NCBI RefSeq assembly: GCF_014235185.1
Contig: NZ_CP060131.1
Span: 2,797,501-2,861,500 of the forward strand
Reading direction: 5' to 3'
DNA from: Pseudonocardia petroleophila
Lineage (GTDB): Bacteria > Actinomycetota > Actinomycetes > Mycobacteriales > Pseudonocardiaceae
DNA: 64,000 nucleotides
Position 1 is the first letter of the stretch, and every line of letters begins with the position of its first letter. The notes under the pieces are model-generated. The model searched no databases and had not been told where the DNA came from. It saw nothing but the letters and a program-made list of their open reading frames with translations. This document shows positions 1 to 7,975 of this stretch, in pieces. The position numbers and the translations under genes are program-made.

Positions 1-2
1 TG

Positions 3-143
3 TCGCTGGCCATTGAGCGCTCGCTCTACCTGGAGTTCCGCGAGTCCGGGTTCGCCCCCGCCCCGCTGCTGGAGCACCTCGTCACGGCCGGGCGCCTCGG
101 GCGCAAGACCGGGCACGGGTTCCGCGACTACGCGGCGCGCTGA
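3..143 (+). CDS. 3-hydroxyacyl-CoA dehydrogenase, C-terminal fragment (5' end outside window)
   Basis: Only the last 46 codons are present. They read as the end of the helical C-terminal domain of the 3-hydroxyacyl-CoA (3-hydroxybutyryl-CoA) dehydrogenase family: an ERSLYLEF helix, then LLEHLVTAGRLGRKTGHGF, matching the conserved AG-LGRKTG-GF-DY ending. The enzyme oxidises or reduces 3-hydroxyacyl-CoA with NAD(P). Its place beside an acetyl-CoA acetyltransferase and crotonyl-CoA carboxylase/reductase fits a 3-hydroxybutyryl-CoA dehydrogenase of the acetoacetyl-CoA to crotonyl-CoA branch, but the NAD-binding half and active site are not visible, so substrate is inferred from context. It ends in TGA eight bases before the next start. 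Confidence 0.85.
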   Translation, partial: SLAIERSLYLEFRESGFAPAPLLEHLVTAGRLGRKTGHGFRDYAAR

Positions 144-150
144 TCCTCCG

Positions 151-429
151 ATGGCCCGAGCACGCCGACCGCGGCAGCCCCACGTGCCGCTGCGGTCGGC
201 GTCCTACACCCGGACCGAGGGCGACTGGATCGTGCGCAGCGTCCCCGGGTCCACGGCCTCGGACCGGTCCTACCGCTGCCCGGGCTGCGACCAGCTGATC
301 CCCGGTACCGCCCCCCACGTCGTCGCCTGGCCGGCGGGGGAGCACGGCTCGGTGGACGACCGCCGGCACTGGCACGCCACCTGCTGGGCGGCGCGCGACC
401 GGCGCGGACCGGGGCGGCGCCGGTACTGA
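151..429 (+). CDS. Small conserved actinobacterial protein with a CxxC zinc-knuckle-like motif
   Basis: This encodes 92 residues from the ATG just after the dehydrogenase stop. The N-terminus is basic (MARARRPRQ), followed by CPGCDQLIPG in the middle and an RRHWHATCWAAR segment near the end. The pair CPGC ... H-W-H-x-x-C would suit a single zinc site. Similar short proteins next to CoA-metabolism genes occur in many actinobacteria and are usually annotated as hypothetical or, without clear basis, as ATP/GTP-binding. The function is unknown. The frame is open further upstream into the dehydrogenase gene, but the ATG at 151 avoids overlap. Co-transcription with the dehydrogenase is likely from the short gap. 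Confidence 0.7.
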   Translation: MARARRPRQPHVPLRSASYTRTEGDWIVRSVPGSTASDRSYRCPGCDQLIPGTAPHVVAWPAGEHGSVDDRRHWHATCWAARDRRGPGRRRY

Positions 430-556
430 CGGCGTCCGCACCGACGCGCCGCGGGTCGGCGAGCCGCCGGGCGTGGGGACGGCCGACCGCACGGCGGTCG
501 CCGGGCGTCGGCGGTGCTCACCGGGCCGGGGCGCCCGGGGTGAGGGAGTTCGGGCG

Positions 557-2017
557 TCAGCGGCGGCCGGAGGTGGCGCGGGGCCGGGGCGGCCGGTTGC
601 GCTGGCGGGGGGTGGGGCTGGGCGCACCACCGGGCTGACCGTTGCCCGGCGTCGCCGCCTGCGGGTTCGGTGCCGTCGGCTCCGGGGCGTCCGCGGCGGG
701 TGCCTCGCCGTTCACGGGCTCCAGGTCGGTGAGGGTGTCGGCGTGGATCTGCACCGTGGGCTGGTCTAGGGCGGCCGGAGCTGCGGTCGGCTGGGCTGCG
801 GTCGGCTGGGCTGCGGTCGGCTGGGCCGGGGCGGGCGGGGTCGGGACGGCCGCGGCCCGGGCCGGAGAGGCCTGGGCGGGGGAGTCCTCCTGCGCCGCTG
901 CGGCCGGGATAGCCGGGTCGGGCGCTGCGGCGGGGGCGGGCGGGGCCGGGACCGGGGCGGCGGGGGCCGGCGCGGCCGGCGCCGGGGTGCGGCCGTTGGT
1001 GTGCGGCCCGGCCTCGCCGTCGAGCGGGGCGAGGGACACGAGGACGCGGCCCAGGACCGCCTGGGCGCCGGTGAGCTGCTCGGTGATGCGGCTGCGCAGG
1101 CCCGCGAGCTCGGCGACCCGACGCTCGGCGTCGGCGACGAGCCGGCGGGCGTGCTCCTCGGCCTGCTGCGCCTCCGTGCGCATGCGCTCGGCGTGGGCCT
1201 CGCGCATGCCGTCGATCTCCTGGCGGAGAGCGGCGCGCTCGGCGTGCAGCGCGGCCAGCGCCTCGGCGCGGCGCTGGTCCATCGCGATGGTGAAGTCCTC
1301 CTCGATCTCCTGGCGCCGCGCCTCGGCCTCGGCCCAGAGCCGGGTGCGCTCCTCGTCGGACCGCCGCGTCAGCTCGCCGACCTCGCCCTCGACGCCGGCC
1401 CGCTGCGCGTCGAGCGCCTGCTCGACGGCGCTGCGCTCCTCGGCCAGCCGGGCCTCGGTGGTCGCGCGGAGCTCGGCGATCTCCCGCTCCATCGTCGCGC
1501 GGTCGGCGGCGATCTTCCGCTCCATCGCGACCCGGTCGGTGACGAGCTGCGCGCGCTCGCGGGCGGTGCGCTCGGCGAGCTCGGTGGCCTCGACCTGTGC
1601 CGGGCCGAGGAAGGACGCGGCCTCCTCGCGGGCGGCGGCGAGCGTCCGCTCCGCCTCCTGCTGGGCCTCCTGACGGCGCTGCGCGGCCTCGGTCTCGGCG
1701 CGGCCGAGCATGTCGGAGACCTCGTCCTCGGCCAGCCGCAGCATCGAGCGCATGCGCTCGCTCATGCCCTGCACGCTCTGCGGGGGGCCGGCGAGCGTGC
1801 GGACCTGCGCCCGCAGCTTCTCCGCCCGCGCCCGGGCGTCCTCGAGCTCGCGTCCGAGCTGGGCCGCCTGGTCGACGGCGGCGGTGCGGTCGGCGGCCAG
1901 GATGCTGATCTCCGCGTCGATCCGGCGGAGATGGGTGTCGACCTGGCCCTGGTCGTAACCCCGGCGCACGACGTCGAATCCGGCGTCGGGCAAGGGCTCA
2001 GCGGGGTCGACAGGCAT
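557..2017 (-). CDS. DivIVA-like coiled-coil protein with Ala/Pro-rich tail
   Basis: The protein has 486 residues. The N-terminus (FDVVRRGYDQGQVDTHLRRI) is the DivIVA-type membrane/curvature-binding module, which in actinobacteria marks polar growth and scaffold proteins. A heptad-rich, Ala/Glu/Arg-rich coiled coil follows from about residue 25 to 310, then a disordered Ala/Pro tail with a perfect QPTAA repeat (about residues 398-412) and a basic C-terminus. The layout resembles the Scy/FilP-like coiled-coil proteins of Streptomyces, but this assignment is by architecture only. The ATG at 2017 is preferred over a GTG at 2026 because a TACGGT hexamer (2025-2030) lies 7 nt upstream, indicating a leaderless transcript. 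The likely role is cytoplasmic scaffolding at poles or septa. Confidence 0.8.
   Translation of the reverse strand: MPVDPAEPLPDAGFDVVRRGYDQGQVDTHLRRIDAEISILAADRTAAVDQAAQLGRELEDARARAEKLRAQVRTLAGPPQSVQGMSERMRSMLRLAEDEVSDMLGRAETEAAQRRQEAQQEAERTLAAAREEAASFLGPAQVEATELAERTARERAQLVTDRVAMERKIAADRATMEREIAELRATTEARLAEERSAVEQALDAQRAGVEGEVGELTRRSDEERTRLWAEAEARRQEIEEDFTIAMDQRRAEALAALHAERAALRQEIDGMREAHAERMRTEAQQAEEHARRLVADAERRVAELAGLRSRITEQLTGAQAVLGRVLVSLAPLDGEAGPHTNGRTPAPAAPAPAAPVPAPPAPAAAPDPAIPAAAAQEDSPAQASPARAAAVPTPPAPAQPTAAQPTAAQPTAAPAALDQPTVQIHADTLTDLEPVNGEAPAADAPEPTAPNPQAATPGNGQPGGAPSPTPRQRNRPPRPRATSGRR
781..825. repeat. Perfect 3 x 15-bp tandem repeat in the DivIVA-like gene
   Basis: The unit CTGCGGTCGGCTGGG occurs three times head to tail without a mismatch. 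On the coding (minus) strand it encodes repeated QPTAA pentapeptides in the disordered tail. Unit length keeps the reading frame, so copy number could vary without breaking the gene. Confidence 0.95.
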
Positions 2018-2092
2018 GGAACTCACCGTACCGGCTCACCGCTGAGCGCCCGGGCACGCACTGCGCGTGGTGGGGTTCGTCACTCCGACGGG

Positions 2093-3424
2093 TCAGATCC
2101 CCCGGAACCGGTTGATCGCGTCGAGGTGGACGGCGCGCTTGTCGGGGTCGGTCACGCCGAGCCCCTCCTCGGGGGCGAGCGCGAGGACGCCGACCTTGCC
2201 CTGGTGGCTGTTGGTGTGGACGTCGAGCGTGGCCTGCCCGGTCTCGGCCAGCGGGTAGACCTTCGACAGGGTGGGGTGGATGAGGCCCTTGTCGATGAGC
2301 CGGTTGGCCTCGAAGGACTCGCGGTAGTTGGCGAAGTGCGACCCGATGATCCGCTTGAGGTTCATCCACAGGTAGCGGTTGTCGAAGGAGTGCATGTAGC
2401 CCGAGGTGGACGCGCACGTCACGATCGTGCCGCCCTTGCGCGCCACGTAGACGCTCGCGCCGAAGGTCTCCCGGCCGGGGTGCTCGAAGACGATGTCGGG
2501 GTCCTCACCGCCGGTGAGCTCGCGGATCTTCGCCCCGAGCCGCTTCCACTCCTTGGGGTCCTGGTTGTGCTCGTCGCGCCAGAAGCGGTAGTCCTCCGCG
2601 GACCGGTCGATGATCAGCTCGGCGCCCATCTTGCGGCACACCTCGGCCTTCGCTGCCGAGGAGACCACGCAGATCGGGGTCGCGCCCCCGTTGAGGGCGA
2701 ACTGGGTGGCGTAGGAGCCCAGGCCGCCCGAGGCGCCCCAGATCAGGACGTTGTCGCCCTGCTTCATCCCGGCCCCGTTGCGCGAGACCAGCTGCCGGTA
2801 GGCGGTGGAGTTGACCAGGCCGGGGGCTGCGGCCTCCTCCCAGGTCAGGTGCGCGGGCTTGGGCATCAGCTGGTTGGACTTGACCAGCGCCAGCTCGGCG
2901 AGCCCACCGAAGTTGGTCTCGAACCCCCAGATCCGCTGCTCGGGGTCCATCATCGAGTCCCCGTGCCCGTCCGGGCTCTCCATCTCCACCGACAGGCAGT
3001 GCGCGACGACCTGGTCGCCGGGCTTCCAGGCGTTGACCCCGGGCCCGGTCCGCAGCACCACGCCGGCCAGGTCGGAGCCGACCACGTGGTAGGGCAGGTC
3101 GTGGCGCGCGGTGAGCGGGGAGATCCGGCCGTAGCGCTTGAGGAACCCGAACGTCGAGACCGGCTCGAAGATCGACGTCCACACCGTGTTGTAGTTGATC
3201 GCGCTCGCCATCACCGCGACGATCGCCTCGCCCGGGCCCAGCTCCGGGGTGGCCACGTCCTCCACGTGCAGGGACTTGCGCGGGTCCTTCTCCTTGGTGG
3301 CCATCCCGGCGAACATCTCCGCCTCGTCGGCGTGCACCGTGACCGCCCGGTAGTGGTCGGGCACCTCCAGGGAACCGACGGTGTCGAACTGACCGGCGAG
3401 GACGGCGTCGCGAATCTCCAGCAC
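2093..3424 (-). CDS. ccr: Crotonyl-CoA carboxylase/reductase
   Basis: This is a full-length 443-residue member of the enoyl-CoA carboxylase/reductase branch of medium-chain dehydrogenases. It converts crotonyl-CoA, CO2 and NADPH to (2S)-ethylmalonyl-CoA, the key step of the ethylmalonyl-CoA pathway and a source of extender units. The nucleotide-binding loop GASGGLGSYATQF is at about 230-242. The four residues reported to form the CO2 pocket in the Kitasatospora enzyme (Asn81, Phe170, Glu171, His365) align with N79, F168, E169 and H363, so carboxylation should be intact. The GTG at 3424 is supported by GGAGG 7 nt upstream (revcomp of CCTCC at 3432-3436). The epimerase gene lies upstream on the same strand. 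Confidence 0.97.
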   Translation of the reverse strand: MLEIRDAVLAGQFDTVGSLEVPDHYRAVTVHADEAEMFAGMATKEKDPRKSLHVEDVATPELGPGEAIVAVMASAINYNTVWTSIFEPVSTFGFLKRYGRISPLTARHDLPYHVVGSDLAGVVLRTGPGVNAWKPGDQVVAHCLSVEMESPDGHGDSMMDPEQRIWGFETNFGGLAELALVKSNQLMPKPAHLTWEEAAAPGLVNSTAYRQLVSRNGAGMKQGDNVLIWGASGGLGSYATQFALNGGATPICVVSSAAKAEVCRKMGAELIIDRSAEDYRFWRDEHNQDPKEWKRLGAKIRELTGGEDPDIVFEHPGRETFGASVYVARKGGTIVTCASTSGYMHSFDNRYLWMNLKRIIGSHFANYRESFEANRLIDKGLIHPTLSKVYPLAETGQATLDVHTNSHQGKVGVLALAPEEGLGVTDPDKRAVHLDAINRFRGI

Positions 3425-3596
3425 GGCTGGGCCTCCGATGGCTGAGTCGTGGGGGCGGATGGGGCACCGGAGGTGCTTGACATCCCGAAAGTTACTGCGC
3501 GGTATGGTACCCGCTGCAGCGCGACCGCACCCCGTCCAGGTGGTCAGGACCACTCGACCGGGGCGGTCGGGCCCCCGTCGATCGGTCAGGTACCGG

Positions 3597-4037
3597 TCAG
3601 TGGGCCGCGGCGGCCGCGGGCTCCACGAGCTCCACGAGCACGCCGCCCGCGTCCTTGGGGTGCAGGAAGTTGATCCGCGAGTCGGCGGTGCCGCGCTTGG
3701 GCTCGTCGTAGAGCAGCCGGACGCCCTTGTCGCGCAGGGCCGCGCAGGTGGCGTCGATGTCGACGACCCGGTAGGCCATCTGCTGGATGCCGGGCCCGTT
3801 GCGGTCGAGGAACTTCCCGATCGGCGAGTCGGGCCGCAGCGGGGCCAGGAGCTGGATCGCCGCGCCGCCGTCGTCGCCGGGGGCCGACAGCATGGCCTCC
3901 CGGACGCCCTGCTCCTCGTTCGTCTCCACGTGCGTGGCCACCAGACCGAGCTTCTCGCCGTACCAGGCGATCGCCTCGTCCAGGTCGGCGACGGCGATGC
4001 CGACGTGGTCCACACCGATGATCGTGTGCTCTCCCAT
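3597..4037 (-). CDS. mce: Methylmalonyl-CoA (ethylmalonyl-CoA) epimerase
   Basis: The protein has 146 residues and the vicinal-oxygen-chelate fold pattern: VDHVGIAVADL with the metal ligand H11, a central IQLLAPL strand, the second beta-alpha-beta unit starting PGIQQMAYRV, and the C-terminal VLVELVE with a metal-binding Glu. The family interconverts R and S methylmalonyl-CoA through a Co/Ni/Zn centre, and related enzymes act on ethylmalonyl-CoA. Sitting 172 bp upstream of ccr and next to meaB, it probably serves both the ethylmalonyl- and methylmalonyl-CoA steps. The ATG at 4037 is chosen because TACATT (4044-4049, minus strand) is 6 nt upstream, suggesting a leaderless start; an ATG at 4076 would add unconserved residues. 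Confidence 0.93.
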   Translation of the reverse strand: MGEHTIIGVDHVGIAVADLDEAIAWYGEKLGLVATHVETNEEQGVREAMLSAPGDDGGAAIQLLAPLRPDSPIGKFLDRNGPGIQQMAYRVVDIDATCAALRDKGVRLLYDEPKRGTADSRINFLHPKDAGGVLVELVEPAAAAAH

Positions 4038-4186
4038 AGGCGGAATGTAACCGCATCCGCCCGCTGACGTGCGCATGTGCTCCGTGTCACGGCGTCGGGG
4101 TCGTCACGGGCGCCGGTGCTCCGGCGGCCCGGCGGGTACCGTGACGGCCACTCTCGACCACACCACCGCAGCTGCTGGAGGTCCCC

Positions 4187-5380
4187 GTGTCCGGTTCCGT
4201 CATCGTCGCAGGCGCTCGCACACCGATGGGACGGTTGCTGGGCCAGCTCAAGGACTTCAGCGGTGCCCAGCTCGGCGGCATCGCGATCAAGGCCGCCCTG
4301 GAGCGCGCCGGCGTGGGCCCCGAGCAGGTCGAGTACGTGATCATGGGTCAGGTGCTGACCGCGGGTGCGGGCCAGATCCCCGCCCGCCAGGCCGCGGTCG
4401 CCGGCGGCATCGGGATGGACGTGCCCGCGCTCACCGTGAACAAGGTGTGCCTGTCGGGCCTCAACGCCATCGCGCTGGCCGACCAGCTGATCCGCGCGGG
4501 CGAGTACGACATCATCGTGGCGGGCGGCCAGGAGTCGATGACGCAGGCGCCGCACCTGCTCGCGAAGTCGCGTGCCGGGTTCAAGTACGGCGACGTCACG
4601 ATGCTCGACCACATGGCCTTCGACGGCCTCCACGACTCGTTCGACCAGGTCTCGATGGGCGCCTCCACCGAGAAGCACAACTCCCGCTACGAGATCACCC
4701 GCGCCGACCAGGACGAGTTCGGCGCGCAGTCGCACCAGCGGGCCGGCAGGGCCGTGGAGAGCGGTCTGTTCGGTGACGAGATCACCCCGGTGGAGGTCCC
4801 GCAGCGCAAGGGCGACCCGATCATCGTCGACACCGACGAGGGCATCCGCCCGGAGACGACGGCCGAGAGCCTGGGCAAGCTGCGCCCGGCGTTCTCCGCC
4901 GACGGCACGATCACCGCAGGCACCTCGTCGCCGATCTCCGACGGCGCCACCGCCGTGGTCGTGATGAGCAGGGCCAAGGCCGAGGAGCTCGGCCTCACCT
5001 GGCTCGCCGAGATCGGCGCGCAGGGCATGGTGGCCGGCCCGGACGACTCCAGCCTGCACGAGCAGCCCGCCAACGCGATCGTCGCGGCCTGCCGCAAGGA
5101 GGGCATCGAGCCCGCCGACCTCGACGTCATCGAGATCAACGAGGCGTTCGCCGCGGTCGGCGTCGTGTCGACCCGCAAGCTCGGCGTGGACCCGGCCAAG
5201 GTCAACCCGAACGGCGGGGCCATCGCGCTCGGCCACCCGATCGGGGCGTCCGGGGCCCGGCTCGCGCTGCACCTCGCCCTGGAGCTGCAGCGCCGCGGCG
5301 GTGGCGTCGGTGCGGCGGCCCTCTGCGGCGGCGGCGGACAGGGCGACGCCCTGATCCTGCGCGTGCCCGCCACGAGCTGA
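4187..5380 (+). CDS. Acetyl-CoA acetyltransferase (thiolase)
   Basis: This is a 397-residue thiolase of normal length. The nucleophilic cysteine is C88 in [11 protein letters not shown]; the later motifs are [25 protein letters not shown] with the catalytic His, and CGGGGQGDA with the second Cys. It condenses two acetyl-CoA to acetoacetyl-CoA or runs in reverse. With a 3-hydroxyacyl-CoA dehydrogenase, Ccr and epimerase around it, the biosynthetic direction into the ethylmalonyl-CoA pathway is plausible, though beta-oxidation cannot be excluded. GGAG lies 6 nt before the GTG start. It is divergent from the epimerase, and meaB follows after 12 bp, so the two probably share a transcript. Confidence 0.95.
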   Translation: MSGSVIVAGARTPMGRLLGQLKDFSGAQLGGIAIKAALERAGVGPEQVEYVIMGQVLTAGAGQIPARQAAVAGGIGMDVPALTVNKVCLSGLNAIALADQLIRAGEYDIIVAGGQESMTQAPHLLAKSRAGFKYGDVTMLDHMAFDGLHDSFDQVSMGASTEKHNSRYEITRADQDEFGAQSHQRAGRAVESGLFGDEITPVEVPQRKGDPIIVDTDEGIRPETTAESLGKLRPAFSADGTITAGTSSPISDGATAVVVMSRAKAEELGLTWLAEIGAQGMVAGPDDSSLHEQPANAIVAACRKEGIEPADLDVIEINEAFAAVGVVSTRKLGVDPAKVNPNGGAIALGHPIGASGARLALHLALELQRRGGGVGAAALCGGGGQGDALILRVPATS

Positions 5381-5392
5381 TCCACTCCCCGC

Positions 5393-6376
5393 ATGCCCCG
5401 GCCCGACGTCCCCGACCTGGTCGAGCGGGCCCGGCGCGGTGAGGCCCGCGCCGTGGCCCGGCTGATCTCCCTGGTGGAGAACGGCGTGGAGGCCGGGGCG
5501 GGTGACGCAGGGACCGCCGACCTGCGGGCCGTGGCGGCCGCGCTCGCCCCGCACACCGGGCGGGCGCACGTCGTGGGCCTGACCGGGCCGCCGGGCGTCG
5601 GCAAGTCGACGTCGACGTCGGTGCTGGTGGGGGCGCTGCGCGCGCAGGGCCGCCGGGTCGGCGTGCTCGCCGTGGACCCGTCGTCGCCCTTCTCCGGGGG
5701 CGCCCTGCTCGGTGACCGCGTGCGGATGGGCGAGCACGCCACCGACGAGGGCGTGTTCATCCGGTCGATGGCCACCCGCGGCCACCTCGGCGGGCTGGCC
5801 TGGGCCACCCCCCAGGCCCTGCGCGTGCTCGACGCGGCAGGCTGCGACGTCGTGCTGGTGGAGACCGTGGGCGTGGGGCAGAGCGAGGTGGAGGTGGTGG
5901 CCCTCGCCGACACCACCGTGGTGCTGCTCGCGCCCGGCATGGGCGACGGCGTGCAGGCCGCGAAGGCCGGGATCCTGGAGATCGCCGACGTCTTCGTGGT
6001 GAACAAGGCCGACCGCGACGGCGCCGCTCAGACCGTGCGGGACCTGCGGCACATGATGTCGCTCGACGGTGGCGCCGGCGGGTGGGAGCGGCCGGTGGTG
6101 CCCACGGTCGCCGCGCGCGGGGAGGGTGTGGACGACCTCGTGGCCGCGCTCGACGCCCACCGCGACTGGATGGACGCGGTCGGGGAGCGGCGGCGACGCC
6201 GGATCGCGCGGGCGGAGTCGGAGATCCAGGCCATCACGCTAGAGCGCGTGCGCTCCCGGATCGGCGACCTCTCCGGGGGGAGCGGCCTGACCGGGCTGGC
6301 CGAGCGCGTCGTGGCCGGGGAGCTCGACCCGTACGGCGCCGCCGACGAGCTCGCCGGGACCGTGTCGGGCCGGTAG
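5393..6376 (+). CDS. meaB: MeaB-family GTPase, chaperone of a CoA mutase
   Basis: The protein has 327 residues and is a G3E-family (ArgK/MeaB) GTPase: Walker A GPPGVGKS at 65-72, DPSSPFSGGALLGDR, a VETVGVGQSE switch region and NKAD for guanine specificity near 203. MeaB binds adenosylcobalamin-dependent methylmalonyl-CoA mutase (or ethylmalonyl-CoA mutase), gates cofactor loading and protects against inactivation. No mutase gene lies in the window, so its partner must be elsewhere. Its position directly after the thiolase and near the epimerase and Ccr links it to the same CoA-ester pathway. The ATG start is 12 bp after the thiolase stop. Confidence 0.95.
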   Translation: MPRPDVPDLVERARRGEARAVARLISLVENGVEAGAGDAGTADLRAVAAALAPHTGRAHVVGLTGPPGVGKSTSTSVLVGALRAQGRRVGVLAVDPSSPFSGGALLGDRVRMGEHATDEGVFIRSMATRGHLGGLAWATPQALRVLDAAGCDVVLVETVGVGQSEVEVVALADTTVVLLAPGMGDGVQAAKAGILEIADVFVVNKADRDGAAQTVRDLRHMMSLDGGAGGWERPVVPTVAARGEGVDDLVAALDAHRDWMDAVGERRRRRIARAESEIQAITLERVRSRIGDLSGGSGLTGLAERVVAGELDPYGAADELAGTVSGR

Positions 6377-6393
6377 CGGTTCCTCCCGGCGGG

Positions 6394-7692
6394 TCACCGG
6401 ACGCCGGTCCCGCCCTCGTCGGGTCCGGTCCCGTCGGCCCGGGCGCCGCCGCGTCCGGACCCGTCGATCCCGGCTCCGTCGATCCCGGCTCCGTCGATCC
6501 CGGCTCCGTCGATCCCGGATGGGGCGACACCGGACCCGTCGGTGCGGGGTCCGGAGGTGCCGGCCCCGTCGAGTCGCCTCACGAGGCGGCGCGAACCGAT
6601 CCGCTCGGCGAGCGCCCTGGCCGCCCGGGCGTGCGCGGCCGCCCCGGCGGCGTCGTCGGCGTGCAGGGCCAGGGCGAGGTCGGCGTGCAGCCCGGCGCGC
6701 ACGCGGGCCGACCGCGGCGCGGCGGCGAGCGCGCCGGCCAGTGGTCCGGCCGCCGCCGGGTCGCCCAGTGCCGCGAGCGCCTGCCCGTGCCGGTGACGGA
6801 GATCGGCCAGCTCGACCGCGACCGCACCCGGGTGGACGGCGTCGATCGGAGGGGTGACCGCGGGCGCGGAGCGGGCCGCCTCGTCGAGTGCGGTGCGGGC
6901 CGCGGCGGCGTCACCCGCAGCGGCGTGGGCGACCGCCCGCGCCGCCGCCAGCCGTGCGCGGTGGGCCGGGGCCGGGGTCTCCCATCCGGGATCGCCGAGC
7001 AGGTCGACGGCCTCTCCGGCGCAGCCGACGTCGCACAGCACCTCCGCCCGGCCGACGAGCGCGTCCAGCGACAGTGCGGGGGAGCCGGCCTCGCGCGCGG
7101 CCGCGGCGGCGGTGTCGAGGAGCTGCCACGCCCGGTCCGGGTCCTCGGCGTCGAGGGCGTGCCGCCCGGCGAGGGCCGCCGCGTCGGACAGCAGCGCGGC
7201 GATCGACCCCCGCCGGGTGGGCGCCGGGGTGTGCAGCAGCGTGCGGGTGAGCTGCTCGACGAGCGCGCTCGTGACCCCCGCGGCTCCCGCGGCCCCGAGG
7301 TCGTCGTCGACCCGGTGGGCGGCGGCGAGCTGCACCCCCCACTGCTCCAGCACGGCGTCGCCGGCCGCGGCGGCCCCGGCCAGCTCCGCGCGCAGCCGCC
7401 CGGGGGCGTCCGGTCCGTCCGGCGCCGGGCCGAGCCCGAGCTGGGCCGCGGTGCGCCCGTAGAGCTCCGCGAGCAGGGCCCGGTACTCCGGCTCCGGGCG
7501 GGAGCGGCCGTTCTCCCAGCGGGAGAGCTGCGTCTTCAGGCTGGCCGCCGAGGCCTCGGGCCCGCCGCGGCTCTCCGCGAGCGCGCGCAGCGCCGCGGCC
7601 GCCCCGGACTGGGACCAGCCGCGGGCGGCCCTGGCCTCCCGCAGGGCCGTGCGGGCCGGGACGGCGTCGAGGGACGGGGCGGGCTCGGTCAC
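6394..7692 (-). CDS. XRE-family regulator with a long alpha-helical (TPR-like) sensor region
   Basis: The protein has 432 residues. A helix-turn-helix at about 10-70 reads LREARAARGWSQSGAAAALR ... LSRWENGRSRPEP. The next 300 residues are Ala-rich helical repeats typical of the TPR-like sensor half of actinobacterial XRE regulators. The C-terminus from about 385 is low complexity with four GIDGA/GIDGS pentapeptides (6461-6520). The start is the GTG at 7692: TTGACA (7722-7727) and CACTCT (7699-7704) on the minus strand have a 17-nt spacer and place transcription at the start codon. An inverted repeat overlaps the -35, so autoregulation is likely. The ligand and targets are unknown; the divergent small gene is the obvious candidate target. 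Confidence 0.85.
   Translation of the reverse strand: MTEPAPSLDAVPARTALREARAARGWSQSGAAAALRALAESRGGPEASAASLKTQLSRWENGRSRPEPEYRALLAELYGRTAAQLGLGPAPDGPDAPGRLRAELAGAAAAGDAVLEQWGVQLAAAHRVDDDLGAAGAAGVTSALVEQLTRTLLHTPAPTRRGSIAALLSDAAALAGRHALDAEDPDRAWQLLDTAAAAAREAGSPALSLDALVGRAEVLCDVGCAGEAVDLLGDPGWETPAPAHRARLAAARAVAHAAAGDAAAARTALDEAARSAPAVTPPIDAVHPGAVAVELADLRHRHGQALAALGDPAAAGPLAGALAAAPRSARVRAGLHADLALALHADDAAGAAAHARAARALAERIGSRRLVRRLDGAGTSGPRTDGSGVAPSGIDGAGIDGAGIDGAGIDGSGRGGARADGTGPDEGGTGVR
6461..6520. repeat. 4 x 15-bp tandem repeat in the XRE gene
   Basis: The unit CCGTCGATCCCGGCT is repeated four times, with one mismatch in the last copy. On the minus strand it encodes GIDGA pentapeptides in the C-terminal tail. 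Confidence 0.95.
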
Positions 7693-7698
7693 GGCGCC

Positions 7699-7753
7699 AG
7701 AGTGTCGGACCCCGGCCGTACTGTCAACGGTGTTGACGCAACGGGTCGTCAAC
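7699..7753. promoter_or_regulatory. Divergent promoter with inverted-repeat operator
   Basis: GTCAAC-GGT-GTTGAC is a 6-bp inverted repeat at 7723-7737, and a further GTCAAC half site lies at 7748-7753. The minus-strand promoter TTGACA-17-CACTCT (7722-7727 and 7699-7704) is embedded in it, so a protein bound to the palindrome would block the -35 of the XRE gene. The layout is that of an autoregulated switch between the XRE gene and the divergent small gene at 7768. Binding by the XRE protein itself is inferred. Confidence 0.6.
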
Positions 7754-7767
7754 ACCGGGAGGAGGGG

Positions 7768-7956
7768 GTGGCCGTGGATCTGACGACGTGCTCGGCGTGC
7801 GTGGTGGCGGGATCGGCCGGTGGAGCGGTGCTGGGGTTCGGCGTGGGCAGGCGCAGGCGGGGGCGCAGGTGCGCGCGGCGGTCGCGCTCCGGCCGCACGA
7901 TGCGGGTGTGGCCGGGCCGCCGCCCCGAGCGCGACGACGGGGGCGGGGCGTCGTGA
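7768..7956 (+). CDS. Hypothetical small protein with CSAC motif, divergent from XRE regulator
   Basis: This encodes 62 residues from a GTG preceded directly by a purine-rich GGGAGGAGGGG ribosome-binding stretch. The sequence starts MAVDLTTCSACVVAG, has a short hydrophobic/Gly segment (VVAGSAGGAVLGFGVG) and ends very basic ([16 protein letters not shown]). This could be a short membrane-anchored or nucleic-acid-binding peptide. Support comes from the strong RBS, the shared operator region and the XRE-plus-small-divergent-gene arrangement common in actinobacteria. I do not recognise the family. An alternative GTG lies at 7774. High GC makes chance open frames common, so confidence is moderate. 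Confidence 0.45.
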   Translation: MAVDLTTCSACVVAGSAGGAVLGFGVGRRRRGRRCARRSRSGRTMRVWPGRRPERDDGGGAS

Positions 7957-7975
7957 GGGGTCCGGTCGGGCCGGG

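Noticed and set aside
13..150. Upstream extension of the CxxC small protein
   Set aside because: It would overlap the dehydrogenase C-terminus in another frame, and its residues are compositionally random; the ATG at 151 gives a compact family-like protein.
1001..3445. Long plus-strand open frame across the DivIVA-like and ccr genes
   Set aside because: It is the antisense shadow of two real genes; high third-position GC removes stop codons in the opposite frames. The product has no recognisable domain.
3438..3520. Plus-strand TTGACA (3477) and TATGGT (3503) resembling a promoter
   Set aside because: The spacer is 20 bp, and no plus-strand gene follows before the minus-strand epimerase; it is more likely chance or part of the ccr upstream region.
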